A DNA stretch of 64,000 bases from CAIWHR01 sp963786625 (GTDB taxonomy: Bacteria > Pseudomonadota > Gammaproteobacteria > Burkholderiales > Casimicrobiaceae): the NCBI GenBank assembly GCA_963786625.1, contig CAWAZS010000014.1, positions 806,001 through 870,000 on the forward strand. Reading direction: 5' to 3'. The translations under genes and the position numbers were made by a program. Below the pieces are notes generated by a model that saw nothing but the letters and a program-made list of their open reading frames with translations, searched no databases and had not been told where the DNA came from. This document shows, in pieces, positions 26,711-36,077 of the stretch. Each line of letters opens with the position of its first letter. Position 1 is the stretch's first letter.

Positions 26711-26735
26711 GATCGCCGCCCATGGGAAGCAACGT

Positions 26736-26749
26736 TTGCGCTAGCGCAA
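26736..26749. promoter_or_regulatory. 14-base perfect palindrome TTGCGCTAGCGCAA
   Basis: Located 26 bases from the Crp-type site and flanked by a looser GTTTGCG/CGCAAAC pair (26734-26761). Looks like an operator for a dimeric regulator; regulator unknown. Confidence 0.4.
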
Positions 26750-26982
26750 GCTTTCGCAAACGAGCTGCGCTACGAGGTGCGGGACGCATGCCGCGAATTG
26801 CGGCGATTTGTCGCAACGCAGCCGCGGGGCATCGACGCGGCCGCGACGCTGCGCAAGCATCAGCGCTGGCCGAACGGCTCAGCGTTGCGTGGCGATCGAG
26901 CGGTGGGAATCGTCGCGGGTCGATCCGCGCTTCGGGCGTTCCGCGACGCCACGGTGGAGGCGCGCAGGCTCCCGGAAAATGC

Positions 26983-28344
26983 TCAAGGCGACGACAACTG
27001 CCACACGAGCCGTGCTTCGAAGCCGTTGCGAGACCCTTCCGGCGGACTGATCAGCACGAGTCTTGCACCCATGCGCCTCGCCAGCGTATCGACGATCGAC
27101 AGACCGAGCCCGGCGCCGCTCTCGGCGGCGCCCGAGCCGCGCGCGAAGCGCTTGATCAGCGAGGGGAGCTCGGCCGCCGCGACGCCCGGGCCGTCGTCGA
27201 TCACCGTCAGCGACGCGGTGGCGCGCGTTCCGGCGCAGGAGATGCGGATGACGGATCCGCCCGCGCCGTGGACGAGCGCGTTCTCCACGAGATTGCGCAG
27301 CGCGAGCCCGATCGCGTCGAGATCGCCGCGCACGCGCACGGCCGACGGCTGCCCGACGATGCGGCGTCCTCGCAGCCGGGCATCCTGGCTGAACTCGTCG
27401 ACCGTCAGCCGGACGACTTGCGCCAGATCGACCCAGTCCTCCGCCAAGGCCTGCGCGCCATCGGCGCGGGCCAGCGCGAGCAGCCGCTCGGCGAGGCGTG
27501 CAAGGCGCGAGAGGGCAGCGACCAGCGCGGCCGAAGGCTCCTTCAGCTCGGTGTCTTCCGCTCGCGCGGCCAGCAGCTGCGCCTGCGCCAGCGCCGCCGC
27601 GATCGGGGTGCGCAACTCGTGCGCGCTGTTGTAGGTGAAGCTGCGCTCGGCTTCGAGCGCCGCGGCGAGCCGCGCGAGCAGTCGGTTCGTGGCCTCGACC
27701 GCCGGTCGCATCTCGGTCACCACGCCCTCGAGCGGCAGCAGGCCCAGGGCCTGCGGATCCTGGCGCGCGACCGCACTGGCGGTACGCTGGACCTGCTGCA
27801 CCAGCGAACGCGAGGCGCGCAGCACGAGGAAGACGGCGAACGCGAGCAGGGCCGCCAGCGGCACGGTCAGCCAGATCATCGACTTCACGAGCGCGTCGCG
27901 CCGCTCGCTCAACGGATCGGCGAGCTGGACGAAATGCCGGTGATCGCGGTCCTCGAGCGTGAGCACCCGCCACGCGGCGACATCGGCGAGCCCCGGCTCG
28001 AGCGACGCTTCGGCCAGTTCCAAAGGCGCGTTGCTCGACCGCAGGAGCATGCGTCCGGACGCGTCGCGAACCTGGTAGACCATCCGCTCGTGCGGAGGTC
28101 CTGCATGCGCCTCCGCCGCGTTCTCGCCGAGCAGCGCGGCGGTCAGCAAGGGATCGTCGATGTGCCGGACCAGGGTCATCAGGATCAACCCGCTTTCCTG
28201 CAGCTCGTCGTCCGATTTCTCGTCGATCAAACGCTTCAGCACGACGCCGCTGCCAAGGACGCCGGCGAGCCAGAGCAGCGTGAGGCCGACGAGCAGGCTG
28301 CGCGTCAGCCGCTCGGTCACCGAGCCCGGCCCGCGAAAGGTCAC
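26983..28344 (-). CDS. Sensor histidine kinase (QseC-like)
   Basis: About 453 residues: helix LLVGLTLLWLAGVLGSGVVL, periplasmic 2CSK-type N-terminal domain, second helix IWLTVPLAALLAFAVFLVL, HAMP-like linker, H-box SFTYNSAHELRTPIAAALAQ, N-box LRNLVENALVHGAG, G-boxes DDGPGVA and GAGLGLSIV. GTG start at 28344 overlaps the regulator's stop (GTGA). Organisation matches QseBC/PmrAB-type systems. The signal is unknown; the divergent nine-heme cytochrome is a candidate target. Confidence 0.9.
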   Translation of the reverse strand: MTFRGPGSVTERLTRSLLVGLTLLWLAGVLGSGVVLKRLIDEKSDDELQESGLILMTLVRHIDDPLLTAALLGENAAEAHAGPPHERMVYQVRDASGRMLLRSSNAPLELAEASLEPGLADVAAWRVLTLEDRDHRHFVQLADPLSERRDALVKSMIWLTVPLAALLAFAVFLVLRASRSLVQQVQRTASAVARQDPQALGLLPLEGVVTEMRPAVEATNRLLARLAAALEAERSFTYNSAHELRTPIAAALAQAQLLAARAEDTELKEPSAALVAALSRLARLAERLLALARADGAQALAEDWVDLAQVVRLTVDEFSQDARLRGRRIVGQPSAVRVRGDLDAIGLALRNLVENALVHGAGGSVIRISCAGTRATASLTVIDDGPGVAAAELPSLIKRFARGSGAAESGAGLGLSIVDTLARRMGARLVLISPPEGSRNGFEARLVWQLSSP

Positions 28345-29024
28345 GGGTTCGTCTCCGGCTCCGCGTGCCCGGCGGCCCCCCACTGGTAGCCGAAGCCGCG
28401 CACGGTCCTGATCGCATCGCGTCCCAGCTTGCGTCGCAGCCGCGACACGTAGACCTCCACGACATTGCTGAGCGCCCCGTCGTCGAGCGTGTAGATCGAA
28501 TTCTCGAGCTGCTGGCGGCTCAGCACGCGGCGCGGGTTCTGCGCGAGCTCGACGACCAGCGCGTACTCCTGGGCCGTGAGCTCGACGGGCGTGCCCGCGA
28601 TTCGCACCTCGCGCGCCGCAGTGTCCACGGTGAGCGCTCCCTGCTCGATCTGCGGCGAGCTTCGCCCCGAGCGCCGGCGCGCCAGCGCGCGAATGCGCGC
28701 GGCCAGCTCGGGCAGGTCGAAGGGCTTGACCAGATAGTCGTCCGCGCCCGCGTCGAGTCCACGCACACGGTCCGACAACCGGTCGCGAGCCGTGAAGATG
28801 AGCACTGCCGGCGAGTCCGCCTGCCGGGAGAGGAGCGGCAGCAGCGAGAGTCCATCGCCGTCCGGCAGACCGAGGTCGAGCGCGATCACCGCGTAGTCTC
28901 CGGGAAGGCATGCGCGCGCGGCCTTGAGGCTCGCGACCCAATCGACCGCGTGTGATTCCCGGGTCAGGTAGTCGCGCACTGCCGCGCCAAGCGTCGGATC
29001 GTCTTCGACGACAAGAATCCGCAT
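28341..29024 (-). CDS. OmpR-family response regulator (QseB-like)
   Basis: A 227-residue regulator starting MRILVVEDDPTLGAAVRDYL. Phospho-acceptor Asp in VIALDLGLPDGDG, conserved Lys in DDYLVKPFDLPEL, and a C-terminal winged helix (VVEVYVSRLRRKLG...IRTVRGFGYQW). First gene of the pair with the kinase. A TTCAG-N6-TTCAG direct repeat lies about 115 bases upstream in the divergent promoter region. Confidence 0.93.
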   Translation of the reverse strand: MRILVVEDDPTLGAAVRDYLTRESHAVDWVASLKAARACLPGDYAVIALDLGLPDGDGLSLLPLLSRQADSPAVLIFTARDRLSDRVRGLDAGADDYLVKPFDLPELAARIRALARRRSGRSSPQIEQGALTVDTAAREVRIAGTPVELTAQEYALVVELAQNPRRVLSRQQLENSIYTLDDGALSNVVEVYVSRLRRKLGRDAIRTVRGFGYQWGAAGHAEPETNP

Positions 29025-29136
29025 CCGGGTAGCGTACGACAATCGGCATGAGGCCGCAAAGAAACCGGCGCGCACGCGGAGGCGGGACGCACGCGCATCG
29101 CCGGCTTCGACGGCTTCGTGCGCGACGGCGCGATCG

Positions 29137-29152
29137 TTCAGCTTTCTTTCAG
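29137..29152. promoter_or_regulatory. Direct repeat TTCAG-N6-TTCAG
   Basis: Two identical five-base half sites with an 11-base period, the geometry used by tandem OmpR-family dimers. Lies in the 208-base gap between the response regulator (minus) and the nine-heme cytochrome (plus), so it could serve both. Confidence 0.45.
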
Positions 29153-29232
29153 GTTCGCGACGTAACGTGTCCAAAGCAAGGATCGGCAGAAGTGCCGCCG
29201 GTGGCCAATGTTCGAGAGGGCGCGAGGCAATC

Positions 29233-31551
29233 ATGCAAAGAATTTCCGCATCGCTGCTTGCATTCATGTGCAGCCTGTTCGTTGGCGTGCCTTCGGCGCT
29301 GGCCGACGGGCTCAGCGTTTCCGCAACGTCGGTTGCCGTTTCGGTCGGGGCGAGCGCCGCCGTGCGGGTGAAGGACGCATCGGGAACGGTGAGGGTGGAG
29401 TCCGGCGACAAGTCGATCGCGACCGCCGCGTATGCCAGCGGCACCGTCACCATCACCGGCGTCAAGGCCGGCCAGACCAAAGTGAAGGTGAGCGATCGCC
29501 GGCGCTCGGTCTCCGTCGCCGTCACCGTGAACGGCACGACGACCCCACCGCCGCCGCCGCCGGGATCGAGCAGCCTGCCGTGGCGCGTCCTCGCGTCCAA
29601 CGATCTCGGCATGCACTGCGCGGACCTGGATTATCAGATCTTCAGCATCCTGCCGCCGTTCAACGTCGTGCATGCGCAGGTCGTGCAAACCGGTACGGCG
29701 TCCGCCAAGCCGCGGCTCCTGTCCAGTGCCGAAGCCGATGTGTACTACAGTGCGACATCGAGCTCGGTGGACCCAGCCGGGCCAGGCTCGATCAATACGA
29801 CGAGCAACCTGTCGCCGTCCGGCGTCAAGAGCAATTTCTGGGAGGCCGCGCCGCTGCCGAACGGCAATGCCGGGACCCTGGGCGGATTGGCGTACCGGTC
29901 GCTGTATCCCGGCGCGGTGCTCGATCTGTTCGCGCCGATCCCCGGCGAGACGGGCCTTCCGGTTCCCGATCCGGCGGCGCTGCCGGCGCTTTCGCCGGCG
30001 CAACAGCGGATGCCCGCTCCGAGCAACGTGCCGCAGAAGTTCGCGCGCTACGATGCCGACGTTCCGTTCTTCGCCAATTTCCCCTTCGGCGCGAGAGTGC
30101 AGGGCGCCAACTGGTTCTCCGCCGACGGCATCCCGATCCTGCCGGTCGACGACGCCGGTCGCACGAACCCCTACCCGCTGATGCGCGTTCAGGCCGTGGC
30201 GAAGGGCGCCGACGCGACGAAGCCCGCCAACACGAAGGCGACCCTCGATATCGTGCTGCCGGTCGCATCCGAGGCGGATTGCCGCAACTGCCACAACGGC
30301 GTGGACGGCCGCGCCGCGGTGTTCGCTTCGGTGACCAAGTACGCGAACGGCGCGCCCTGGGTCGTCGCGCAGGAGGCCACGGCGCCGGGTCCCGACAAGG
30401 TCAACAACGCGGCGAAGATCAACATCCTGCGGCTGCACGACGCCAAGTGGGGCGCCAGGTACACGTCGAGCGCCACCGGCGCGGCCACGCCGTGCAACTC
30501 CGGCACCGAGAGCTCCTGCCTCGACAGGCGCCGCGCGATCCAGTGCTCGCAGTGCCATTACTCGCCGGCGCTCGACCTCGCGCAGGTCGGGCCGATCGAC
30601 GAGCCCGCGGTCGGCGTCAACGGCCGCCAGCAGACGAGGCACATCTCGATGTCGCGCGCCATGCACTACAACCACGGGCAATACGACACGTTGTTCCCGG
30701 CCATGCCGCTGCCGAAGACCGCAGGCCGCACGCTCGCCGTGCAGACAGAGATCCTCGACCAGACGTGTTACCAGTGCCATCCGGGCAAGCAGACGAAGTG
30801 CCTGCGCGGCGCGATGGGGGCGGGAGGCGTCGTCTGCCAGGACTGTCACGGCGACATGAAGCAGGTCGGCAACGACTTCACCGCGGGCTTCCCGGCGGGT
30901 GCCGGCGCCGACCTCGCCAAACGCGTGCCGTGGGCGGTGGAGCCGAAATGCCAGTCCTGCCACGTCGGCGACGCGAAGAGCGTGACGACGATGAATCGCT
31001 CCGACCACATCGTCGCGCCCGACGGCATTCGCAACCTCCTGGCGTTCACGAAGAGCAGCGCGGCGACCGCGGCGGTGAAGATCATCGACGCACCGACATC
31101 GATTTTTGCGGAGAACCAGAAGCTCTATCGGCTGTCGACGGGACACGGCGGCGTGTTCTGCCAGGGCTGTCACGGCGGGACGCACGCGGAGTGGCCGAAC
31201 GCGAATCCCGCGGCCAACGACAACATCGCCGCCTCGCAGCTGCAGGGTCACAGCGGAACGCTGATCGAGTGCAACACCTGCCACGCGGCCGGCTCGCTCG
31301 GGCTGACGCTGAAGGGCCCGCACGGCATGCACCCGGTCAACGACGCGAACTGGACGGCCAGGCACAAGGAAGTCGCGGAGAACAATCGCGACAGTTGCCG
31401 GACCTGTCACGGTCTGAAGGGCCAGGGCACCGTGCTGGCGCGGGTCGCGGCAACACGGACGCTGCGCCGTGACGACGACGGCAGTGGGACGGTGACGCTG
31501 CAAAAGGGAACGATGGTGCGCTGCGACACCTGTCACGAGAACAAGCTGTAG
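29233..31551 (+). CDS. Nine-heme cytochrome c with N-terminal Ig-like (Big_2-type) domain
   Basis: A 772-residue exported protein: signal MQRISASLLAFMCSLFVGVPSALA; residues ~27-105 beta-rich Ig-like domain (ATSVAVSVGASAAVRV, ITGVKAGQTKVKV); a PPPPPPG linker; a ~220-residue region beginning VLASNDLGMHCADLDYQIFS; then nine CxxCH sites: CRNCH, CSQCH, CYQCH, CQDCH, CQSCH, CQGCH, CNTCH, CRTCH and CDTCH. No membrane anchor at the C-terminus. The layout fits a periplasmic or surface electron conduit; the Ig-like domain may anchor it to a partner. Divergent from the two-component system, convergent with the TPR gene (stop codons abut). Confidence 0.88.
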   Translation: MQRISASLLAFMCSLFVGVPSALADGLSVSATSVAVSVGASAAVRVKDASGTVRVESGDKSIATAAYASGTVTITGVKAGQTKVKVSDRRRSVSVAVTVNGTTTPPPPPPGSSSLPWRVLASNDLGMHCADLDYQIFSILPPFNVVHAQVVQTGTASAKPRLLSSAEADVYYSATSSSVDPAGPGSINTTSNLSPSGVKSNFWEAAPLPNGNAGTLGGLAYRSLYPGAVLDLFAPIPGETGLPVPDPAALPALSPAQQRMPAPSNVPQKFARYDADVPFFANFPFGARVQGANWFSADGIPILPVDDAGRTNPYPLMRVQAVAKGADATKPANTKATLDIVLPVASEADCRNCHNGVDGRAAVFASVTKYANGAPWVVAQEATAPGPDKVNNAAKINILRLHDAKWGARYTSSATGAATPCNSGTESSCLDRRRAIQCSQCHYSPALDLAQVGPIDEPAVGVNGRQQTRHISMSRAMHYNHGQYDTLFPAMPLPKTAGRTLAVQTEILDQTCYQCHPGKQTKCLRGAMGAGGVVCQDCHGDMKQVGNDFTAGFPAGAGADLAKRVPWAVEPKCQSCHVGDAKSVTTMNRSDHIVAPDGIRNLLAFTKSSAATAAVKIIDAPTSIFAENQKLYRLSTGHGGVFCQGCHGGTHAEWPNANPAANDNIAASQLQGHSGTLIECNTCHAAGSLGLTLKGPHGMHPVNDANWTARHKEVAENNRDSCRTCHGLKGQGTVLARVAATRTLRRDDDGSGTVTLQKGTMVRCDTCHENKL

Positions 31552-33214
31552 TCAGAAGCGCGAGCCCGACAGCGCGACGTCGGCATTGCGCCACGCGATG
31601 CGGAAACGGCGCTCGGTGTCGCGCGCCGCATCGGCGCGCCCCTGACGCCGCTGCGCCTCGGCGAGGCCGGTGAGCGCCCAGCCGTTTTCGGGGTAGTGCC
31701 GCAGGTCCTCGCGATAGACGCGCTCGGCGTCCGCGGCGCGCCCGGCGGCGAGCAGCGCCGCGCCCAGCGCATGCCGCGTGGGCGCGAGCCACAGATGCGG
31801 CTCGTCGTAGGCTAGCCCGTCCTCGACGGCGGTGGCCTCCACGAGCCTGGCAACGGCCACGTCCACGCGCCCCTGCGCAGCCGCGATGTCGGCGCCGAGC
31901 GTGAGCGCGGCAATGCGCACCAGCGCGGCCGCCGGATTGATGTTCTTGACGCGTGCGCGCTGCAATGCCGGATCGGCGGCGAGCAGCGCGAGCGCATCGA
32001 GCTCGCGTTGCGCTTCGGCGCTGCGGCCGGTCTTCGCGTACGCGGTCCCGCGCGCATAGTGCCAGATGGCGCGCGGATACGGCTCGGCGACATCGGGCGG
32101 CAGCGTGTCCTCGAGGATCTCGCGCCAGCGTCCGAAGCGCACCAGCGCGAACAGCGGCAGCACGTAGTAGTGCTGGAGGATCCCGGTGCTGCGATCGCTG
32201 CGGCCGGGACCGCAGGCGGACGGGAAGGCGTCGCGCGCCGCGGCGAGCGCGGTCGCGCTGCGCCCGTCCATCGCCGCCGCCGCCCAGAGGAAATGGCGGT
32301 TGTGCGCGACGTAACCGACGCGGTACGCTCCCTGCGCATCGACCTGGGCGACGTAGCGCGCGTCGGCGGCGATCGCCCGCTCGTTGGCCGCGACCGCGTC
32401 CGCGTAGCGGCCCGTGCGCATGTCGATGTGCGCCGGCATGTGCAGCAGGTGGCCGGAGCCCGGAACCAGACGCCGCAGGCGGTCCGCGCTCGCCCGGGCC
32501 TCGCCTGGCTGCGCCGATGACTCCATCAGGTGGACCCGGTAGTGGTTCGCGCCGGGATGCTCGGGCGCGATCGCCAGCGCCCGCGCCAGCAGCGCGCCGA
32601 TCTCGCCGGTCCACGGGCGAGCGGCGCCGTCGCTCGTCCACCAGTCGTAGGGGTGCAGGTTGAGCAGCGCCTCCGCCGCGAGCGTCGCGACGTCGGCGTC
32701 GCGCGGATACTTCCGCGCCAGCCCGCGCATCCGGTCTGCATAGGCGTCCTCGTCGATCGCACCCGCATCCCCTGCGACAGGATGCCGCGCCGACAGCGCG
32801 GCGATGAGCTCGCCGTCGCGGCGCGACACGCGGCTCGCGAGCGCGCGCGCGCGGGCCAGCGCGTCGCGCACGCGGGGCGCGTCGTCGGGCGTCATGTCCG
32901 CATTGATGTTCGGTCCCAAAGCCCAGGCGATGCCCCAGTAGCAGAGCGCGCAGGCGGGATCGATGGCGGCGGCTGCCGCGAAGGAGCGCGCGGCCTCGGC
33001 CGGGTTGAAGCCCCAGGTGAGCACCATGCCCTGATGGAAATAGCGCTGCGCGAGCGGATTGCGGCTGGCGACGGGGCCGCGGTCCCGGCCCATGCCGTCG
33101 AGGAGCGGCGCAGCCGGCAGTCGCGGCCGGCGCTCCTTCCGACGACGCGGCCAGCAGCACGAGCGCAAGGCCGAGCACGGCGCGGCGCGCGCGACGCCGT
33201 GTCGCAGCCGCCAA
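31552..33214 (-). CDS. TPR-repeat secreted protein (one frameshift near N-terminus)
   Basis: About 550 residues. A TTG or shifted start near 33214 gives a signal-like segment (RRAVLGLALVLLAASSEG) in one frame; the body continues in another from about 33120. Helical TPR-like repeats run through the protein (NPLAQRYFHQGMVLTWGFNPAEAARSF, ERVYREDLRHYPENGWALTGLAEAQRRQGR). HLLHMPAHIDMRTGRY is a conserved His-rich motif of this family, which I recognise only as tetratricopeptide-repeat proteins of unknown role. Faces the nine-heme cytochrome gene and has the 33287 Crp-type site upstream of it. Confidence 0.7.
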
Positions 33215-33286
33215 GCGGTGGAAGTACGGGCATGACTTTGGCGCAGATCAAAGAAGGTCGGCTTTTGCCGCGGCGGCCGGGCGCTG

Positions 33287-33302
33287 TGTGACCCAGGTTA
33301 CA
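33287..33302. promoter_or_regulatory. Crp-type site TGTGA-N6-TTACA
   Basis: One mismatch from TGTGA-N6-TCACA. A -10-like TAACTT begins 21 bases downstream (33323), which would place the site near -41, the class II activation position, for the YeeE/YedE genes. Confidence 0.55.
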
Positions 33303-33409
33303 TTCGCGCGCCGCCCGATGCGTAACTTTGGAAACCACAACGGGCACCGCCGTTCCGCGCGTCGTTGCCGGCGCGTCCGGCGGAGGCTCCGAACCGAGGA
33401 TCATCGCAT

Positions 33410-33976
33410 ATGACGACTTCATTGACCGGCGGCACCCTGCGTCCGGAGCGCGACGCGATCGTGCATGCCGCCGCCAGACCCTACTGGAACCCCTACCTGG
33501 CCGGTGCGCTGCTCGGCCTCGTGCTCCTCGCCACTTTCGTCGTCACCGGGCGCGGCCTGGGCGCGACGGCCGCGTTCGCAGCGGTGGCCTCGTGGATCGG
33601 CGGCCTGTTCTCGCCGGAGCACGTCGCCGCGAATCCGGTGCACGCGAGGTACTGGAACGACGGCGCGCCGCTGGCGTCGTGGACGCTGTTCCTGCTGATC
33701 GGCGCCTTCGTCGGCGCGCTGATCTCGGGACTCCTCGGCCATCGCCTGCGCTTTGCCGTCGAGCGCGGCCCGCAGGTCACCGACGGCCAGCGGCTCGCGC
33801 TGGCGTTCGCGGGCGGCTTCATCGCGGCGTACGGCGCCAAGATCGCCAAGGGCTGCACCAGCGGGCAGGCGCTCACGGGCGGATCGATGCTCAACGTCGG
33901 CAGCCTCGTCTTCATGCTTGCCGTGTTCGCATCGGCCTATGGGCTCGCCTACTTCGCGCGAAAGGAGTGGCTGTGA
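33410..33976 (+). CDS. YeeE/YedE-family half transporter, first subunit
   Basis: A 188-residue membrane protein starting MTTSLTGGTLRPERDAIVHAA. Conserved sulfur-transport motif GAKIAKGCTSGQALTGGSMLNVGSLVF includes the Cys-containing GCTSG loop that passes thiosulfate in TsuA. Full-length YeeE has two such halves; here they are two genes joined by an ATGA overlap. Predicted to import a reduced sulfur species. Confidence 0.85.
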   Translation: MTTSLTGGTLRPERDAIVHAAARPYWNPYLAGALLGLVLLATFVVTGRGLGATAAFAAVASWIGGLFSPEHVAANPVHARYWNDGAPLASWTLFLLIGAFVGALISGLLGHRLRFAVERGPQVTDGQRLALAFAGGFIAAYGAKIAKGCTSGQALTGGSMLNVGSLVFMLAVFASAYGLAYFARKEWL

Positions 33977-34572
33977 TGCTTCCGCTATCCTCCTCGATGG
34001 AATTCACGCTCGGCGCCGAGCTCGCCATCGCGCTCGCGCTCGGCGTCGGCTTCGGGTTCTGCCTCGAGCGCGCCGGCTTCGGCAGCGCGCGCAAGCTCAC
34101 CGCGGTGTTCTATCTCTACGACATGGCGGTCGTGAAAGTGATGTTCACGGCGATCGTGACCGCGATGGTCGGCCTGTTCGCATTGTCGACGATCGGCGTG
34201 CTCGACTTGGGCGAGCTCTACCTCGAGCCGACCAACCTCGCGGCGCAGGGACTGGGCGGACTCGTGTTCGGCGCCGGCTTCATCGTCGGCGGCTATTGCC
34301 CCGGAACCGCGATCGCCTCGCTGGCGACCGGGCGCAAGGACGGCATGGCGTTCGCGCTGGGCATGCTCGCCGGCGTGTACGCCTACGCCGAGTTCACGCC
34401 GGGCATCGACGCGTGGATCAAGGCGGGCGCGCAGGGCGAGATGACGCTGCCGTCCGTGACGGGACTGTCGATGGGCTGGTTCGCGCTCGGCTTCGTCGCC
34501 TTCCTGCTGTTCGCCGCCTGGGGCATGAAGCAGCTCGAGGGGCGCTTCGCCCACCTGCGCCCCGGGGGTTGA
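33976..34572 (+). CDS. YeeE/YedE-family half transporter, second subunit
   Basis: A 198-residue membrane protein. GFGFCLERAGFGSARKL near the N-terminus and GGYCPGTAIASLATGRKDGM are the second-half cysteine motifs of the family. AAAGGAG at 33961-33967 lies nine bases ahead of its ATG, inside the end of the first half gene. Works with the preceding half as one pore. Confidence 0.87.
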   Translation: MLPLSSSMEFTLGAELAIALALGVGFGFCLERAGFGSARKLTAVFYLYDMAVVKVMFTAIVTAMVGLFALSTIGVLDLGELYLEPTNLAAQGLGGLVFGAGFIVGGYCPGTAIASLATGRKDGMAFALGMLAGVYAYAEFTPGIDAWIKAGAQGEMTLPSVTGLSMGWFALGFVAFLLFAAWGMKQLEGRFAHLRPGG

Positions 34573-34710
34573 GCCGGGACGTCTTTCCCGGCGCCGGCTT
34601 CATGCGCGGCGCGGGCCACCGGCGCTGCCGGGCCGGAGCGGAACCGCATGCGGGACTGGCGGCGGTTGCTCCCGCGCCCGGGTCCGCGCGATCTCTCGCG
34701 CAGGGCTGAC

Positions 34711-34726
34711 TGTGATGCAGATCACA
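34711..34726. promoter_or_regulatory. Crp-type site TGTGA-N6-TCACA
   Basis: Perfect core match, 60 bases before the DUF2892 ATG. A -10-like TTAGAG begins 21 bases further (34747), the same spacing as for the site at 33287, again suggesting class II activation. Confidence 0.6.
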
Positions 34727-34785
34727 GATAATTTTCCCGGCTGGCGTTAGAGTTAGCTCCATATTCCAACGGTAGGGAGCTCTTC

Positions 34786-34981
34786 ATGGAAAAGAACGTC
34801 GGCGGTGTCGATCGCGTTGTGCGCATCGTGGTGGGGCTGGGCCTGCTTTCGCCTGTTGTTCCTGCTCGAGGGCAACGCCCGGTGGTGGGGTCTGATCGGG
34901 ATCGGTCTTCTCGCCACGGGCGCTCTCGGATGGTGCCCGGCGTACCTGCCGTTCGGCATCAAGACCTGCAAGACAGCGTGA
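34786..34981 (+). CDS. DUF2892 (YgaP-like) small membrane protein, one frameshift
   Basis: About 65 residues: MEKNVGGVDRVVRIVVGLGL, then after a shift near 34845, LLFLLEGNARWWGLIGIGLLATGALGWCPAYLPFG. Two transmembrane helices with the GWCPAY motif typical of DUF2892. In other bacteria this domain is found near or fused to rhodanese domains and tied to sulfur handling. GTAGGGAG precedes the ATG. First gene of a unit with the RND efflux genes. Confidence 0.8.
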
Positions 34982-35044
34982 GGGCGGCAGTGCCCCGGCG
35001 CTCCGCCGTCGCTCGCGGCCGGCGGCGCGAACGCGCGCCGGGCG

Positions 35045-36077
35045 ATGCTGATCGCCGCACTCCTTCTGGCTTCGCCCGCGGGCGCGCAAGCGCCGCCGGC
35101 CGCGGCCGGCGTCGGGCCGACGCTCGAGGTTGCCGTGCGCGAAATCGCGCAGACCATCGCCGCGGAGGGCGTCGTCGAGGCCGTGAAGCAGGCCACGCTC
35201 GGCGCGCAGGTGGCGGGGCGCATCGTCGAGCTCAACGTCAGGGCGGGTGACGTCGTGCGTGCGGGGCAGGTGCTCGTGCGCATCGACGCGCGCACCGCCG
35301 ACCAGGCGGTTGCGGCGAGCCTGTCGCAGGTCGCCGAAGCGGAAGCGAATCTCGCCAACGCCAGGCGCAAGCACGAGCGCAACCGCGACCTCCTCGCGCA
35401 GAAATTCGTGAGCCAGGCCGCGGTCGATCAGTCCGAGGCCGAGTACAAGGCAGCGCAGGCGCAACTCGCTGCGGTGAAGGCGAACGCCGGGCAGGCGGTG
35501 GCCGCGCAGTCGTTCAACACGGTCACTGCGCCGTACGCGGGCGTGGTCGGCGCGACGCTCGCCGAACTCGGCGACATGGCGCAGCCCGGGCGGCGCGCTG
35601 GTGACGGTGTTCGATCCGCGCGACCTGCGCGTCACCGCGACGCTGCCGCAGGCGGCGCTGCCGAGATTGAAGCTGACCGAGCCCGTGCGCGTCGAAATCG
35701 CCTCGCTCGGAAAGATCGTGACCGCGACGAAGGTGACCGTCATCCCCGTCGCCGACGCGCGCACGCACACGACGCGCATCCGGCTCGACCTGCCGGCGGG
35801 CGAAGGCGTGCTCCCCGGCCAGTTCGCCCGCGCGCGCTTCGTCACCGGCGGCATCCGGGCGCTGGCGGTGCCGGCCACCGCGGTGCTGCGGCGCGGCGAG
35901 GTCACCGCCGTCTACGTCGTCGACGCGCAGGGGCGCGCACAGCTGCGCCAGGTCCGTGCCGGGGAGGAGGTGGGCGAGGGCTCGGTCGAAATCCTGTCCG
36001 GTCTCTCGACCGGCGAGCGCATCGCGCTCAACCCGGTGCAGGCGGGGCTGTCGCCCGCCGCGACCGCAGCGAAATGA
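35045..36077 (+). CDS. RND/HlyD periplasmic adaptor protein, one frameshift
   Basis: About 344 residues with a short signal peptide (MLIAALLLASPAGAQA). Lipoyl-like halves (GVVEAVKQATLGAQVAGRIVEL; VRAGDVVRAGQVLVRID), a coiled-coil hairpin (AEAEANLANARRKHERNRDLL), then beta-barrel domains (ITALAVPATAVLRRGEV-type text). Frame changes near 35590; GGGCGGC appears one G too long (expected QPGGALVTVFDPRDL). Its stop overlaps the pump ATG. Confidence 0.87.

Larger units (their letters stand above)
26580..26982. other. 400-base non-coding upstream region
   Basis: Lies between the molybdoenzyme start and the 3' end of the sensor kinase gene. It is less GC-rich than its surroundings and holds a Crp-type site and a 14-base palindrome (listed separately). 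No gene is seen in it. Confidence 0.6.
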
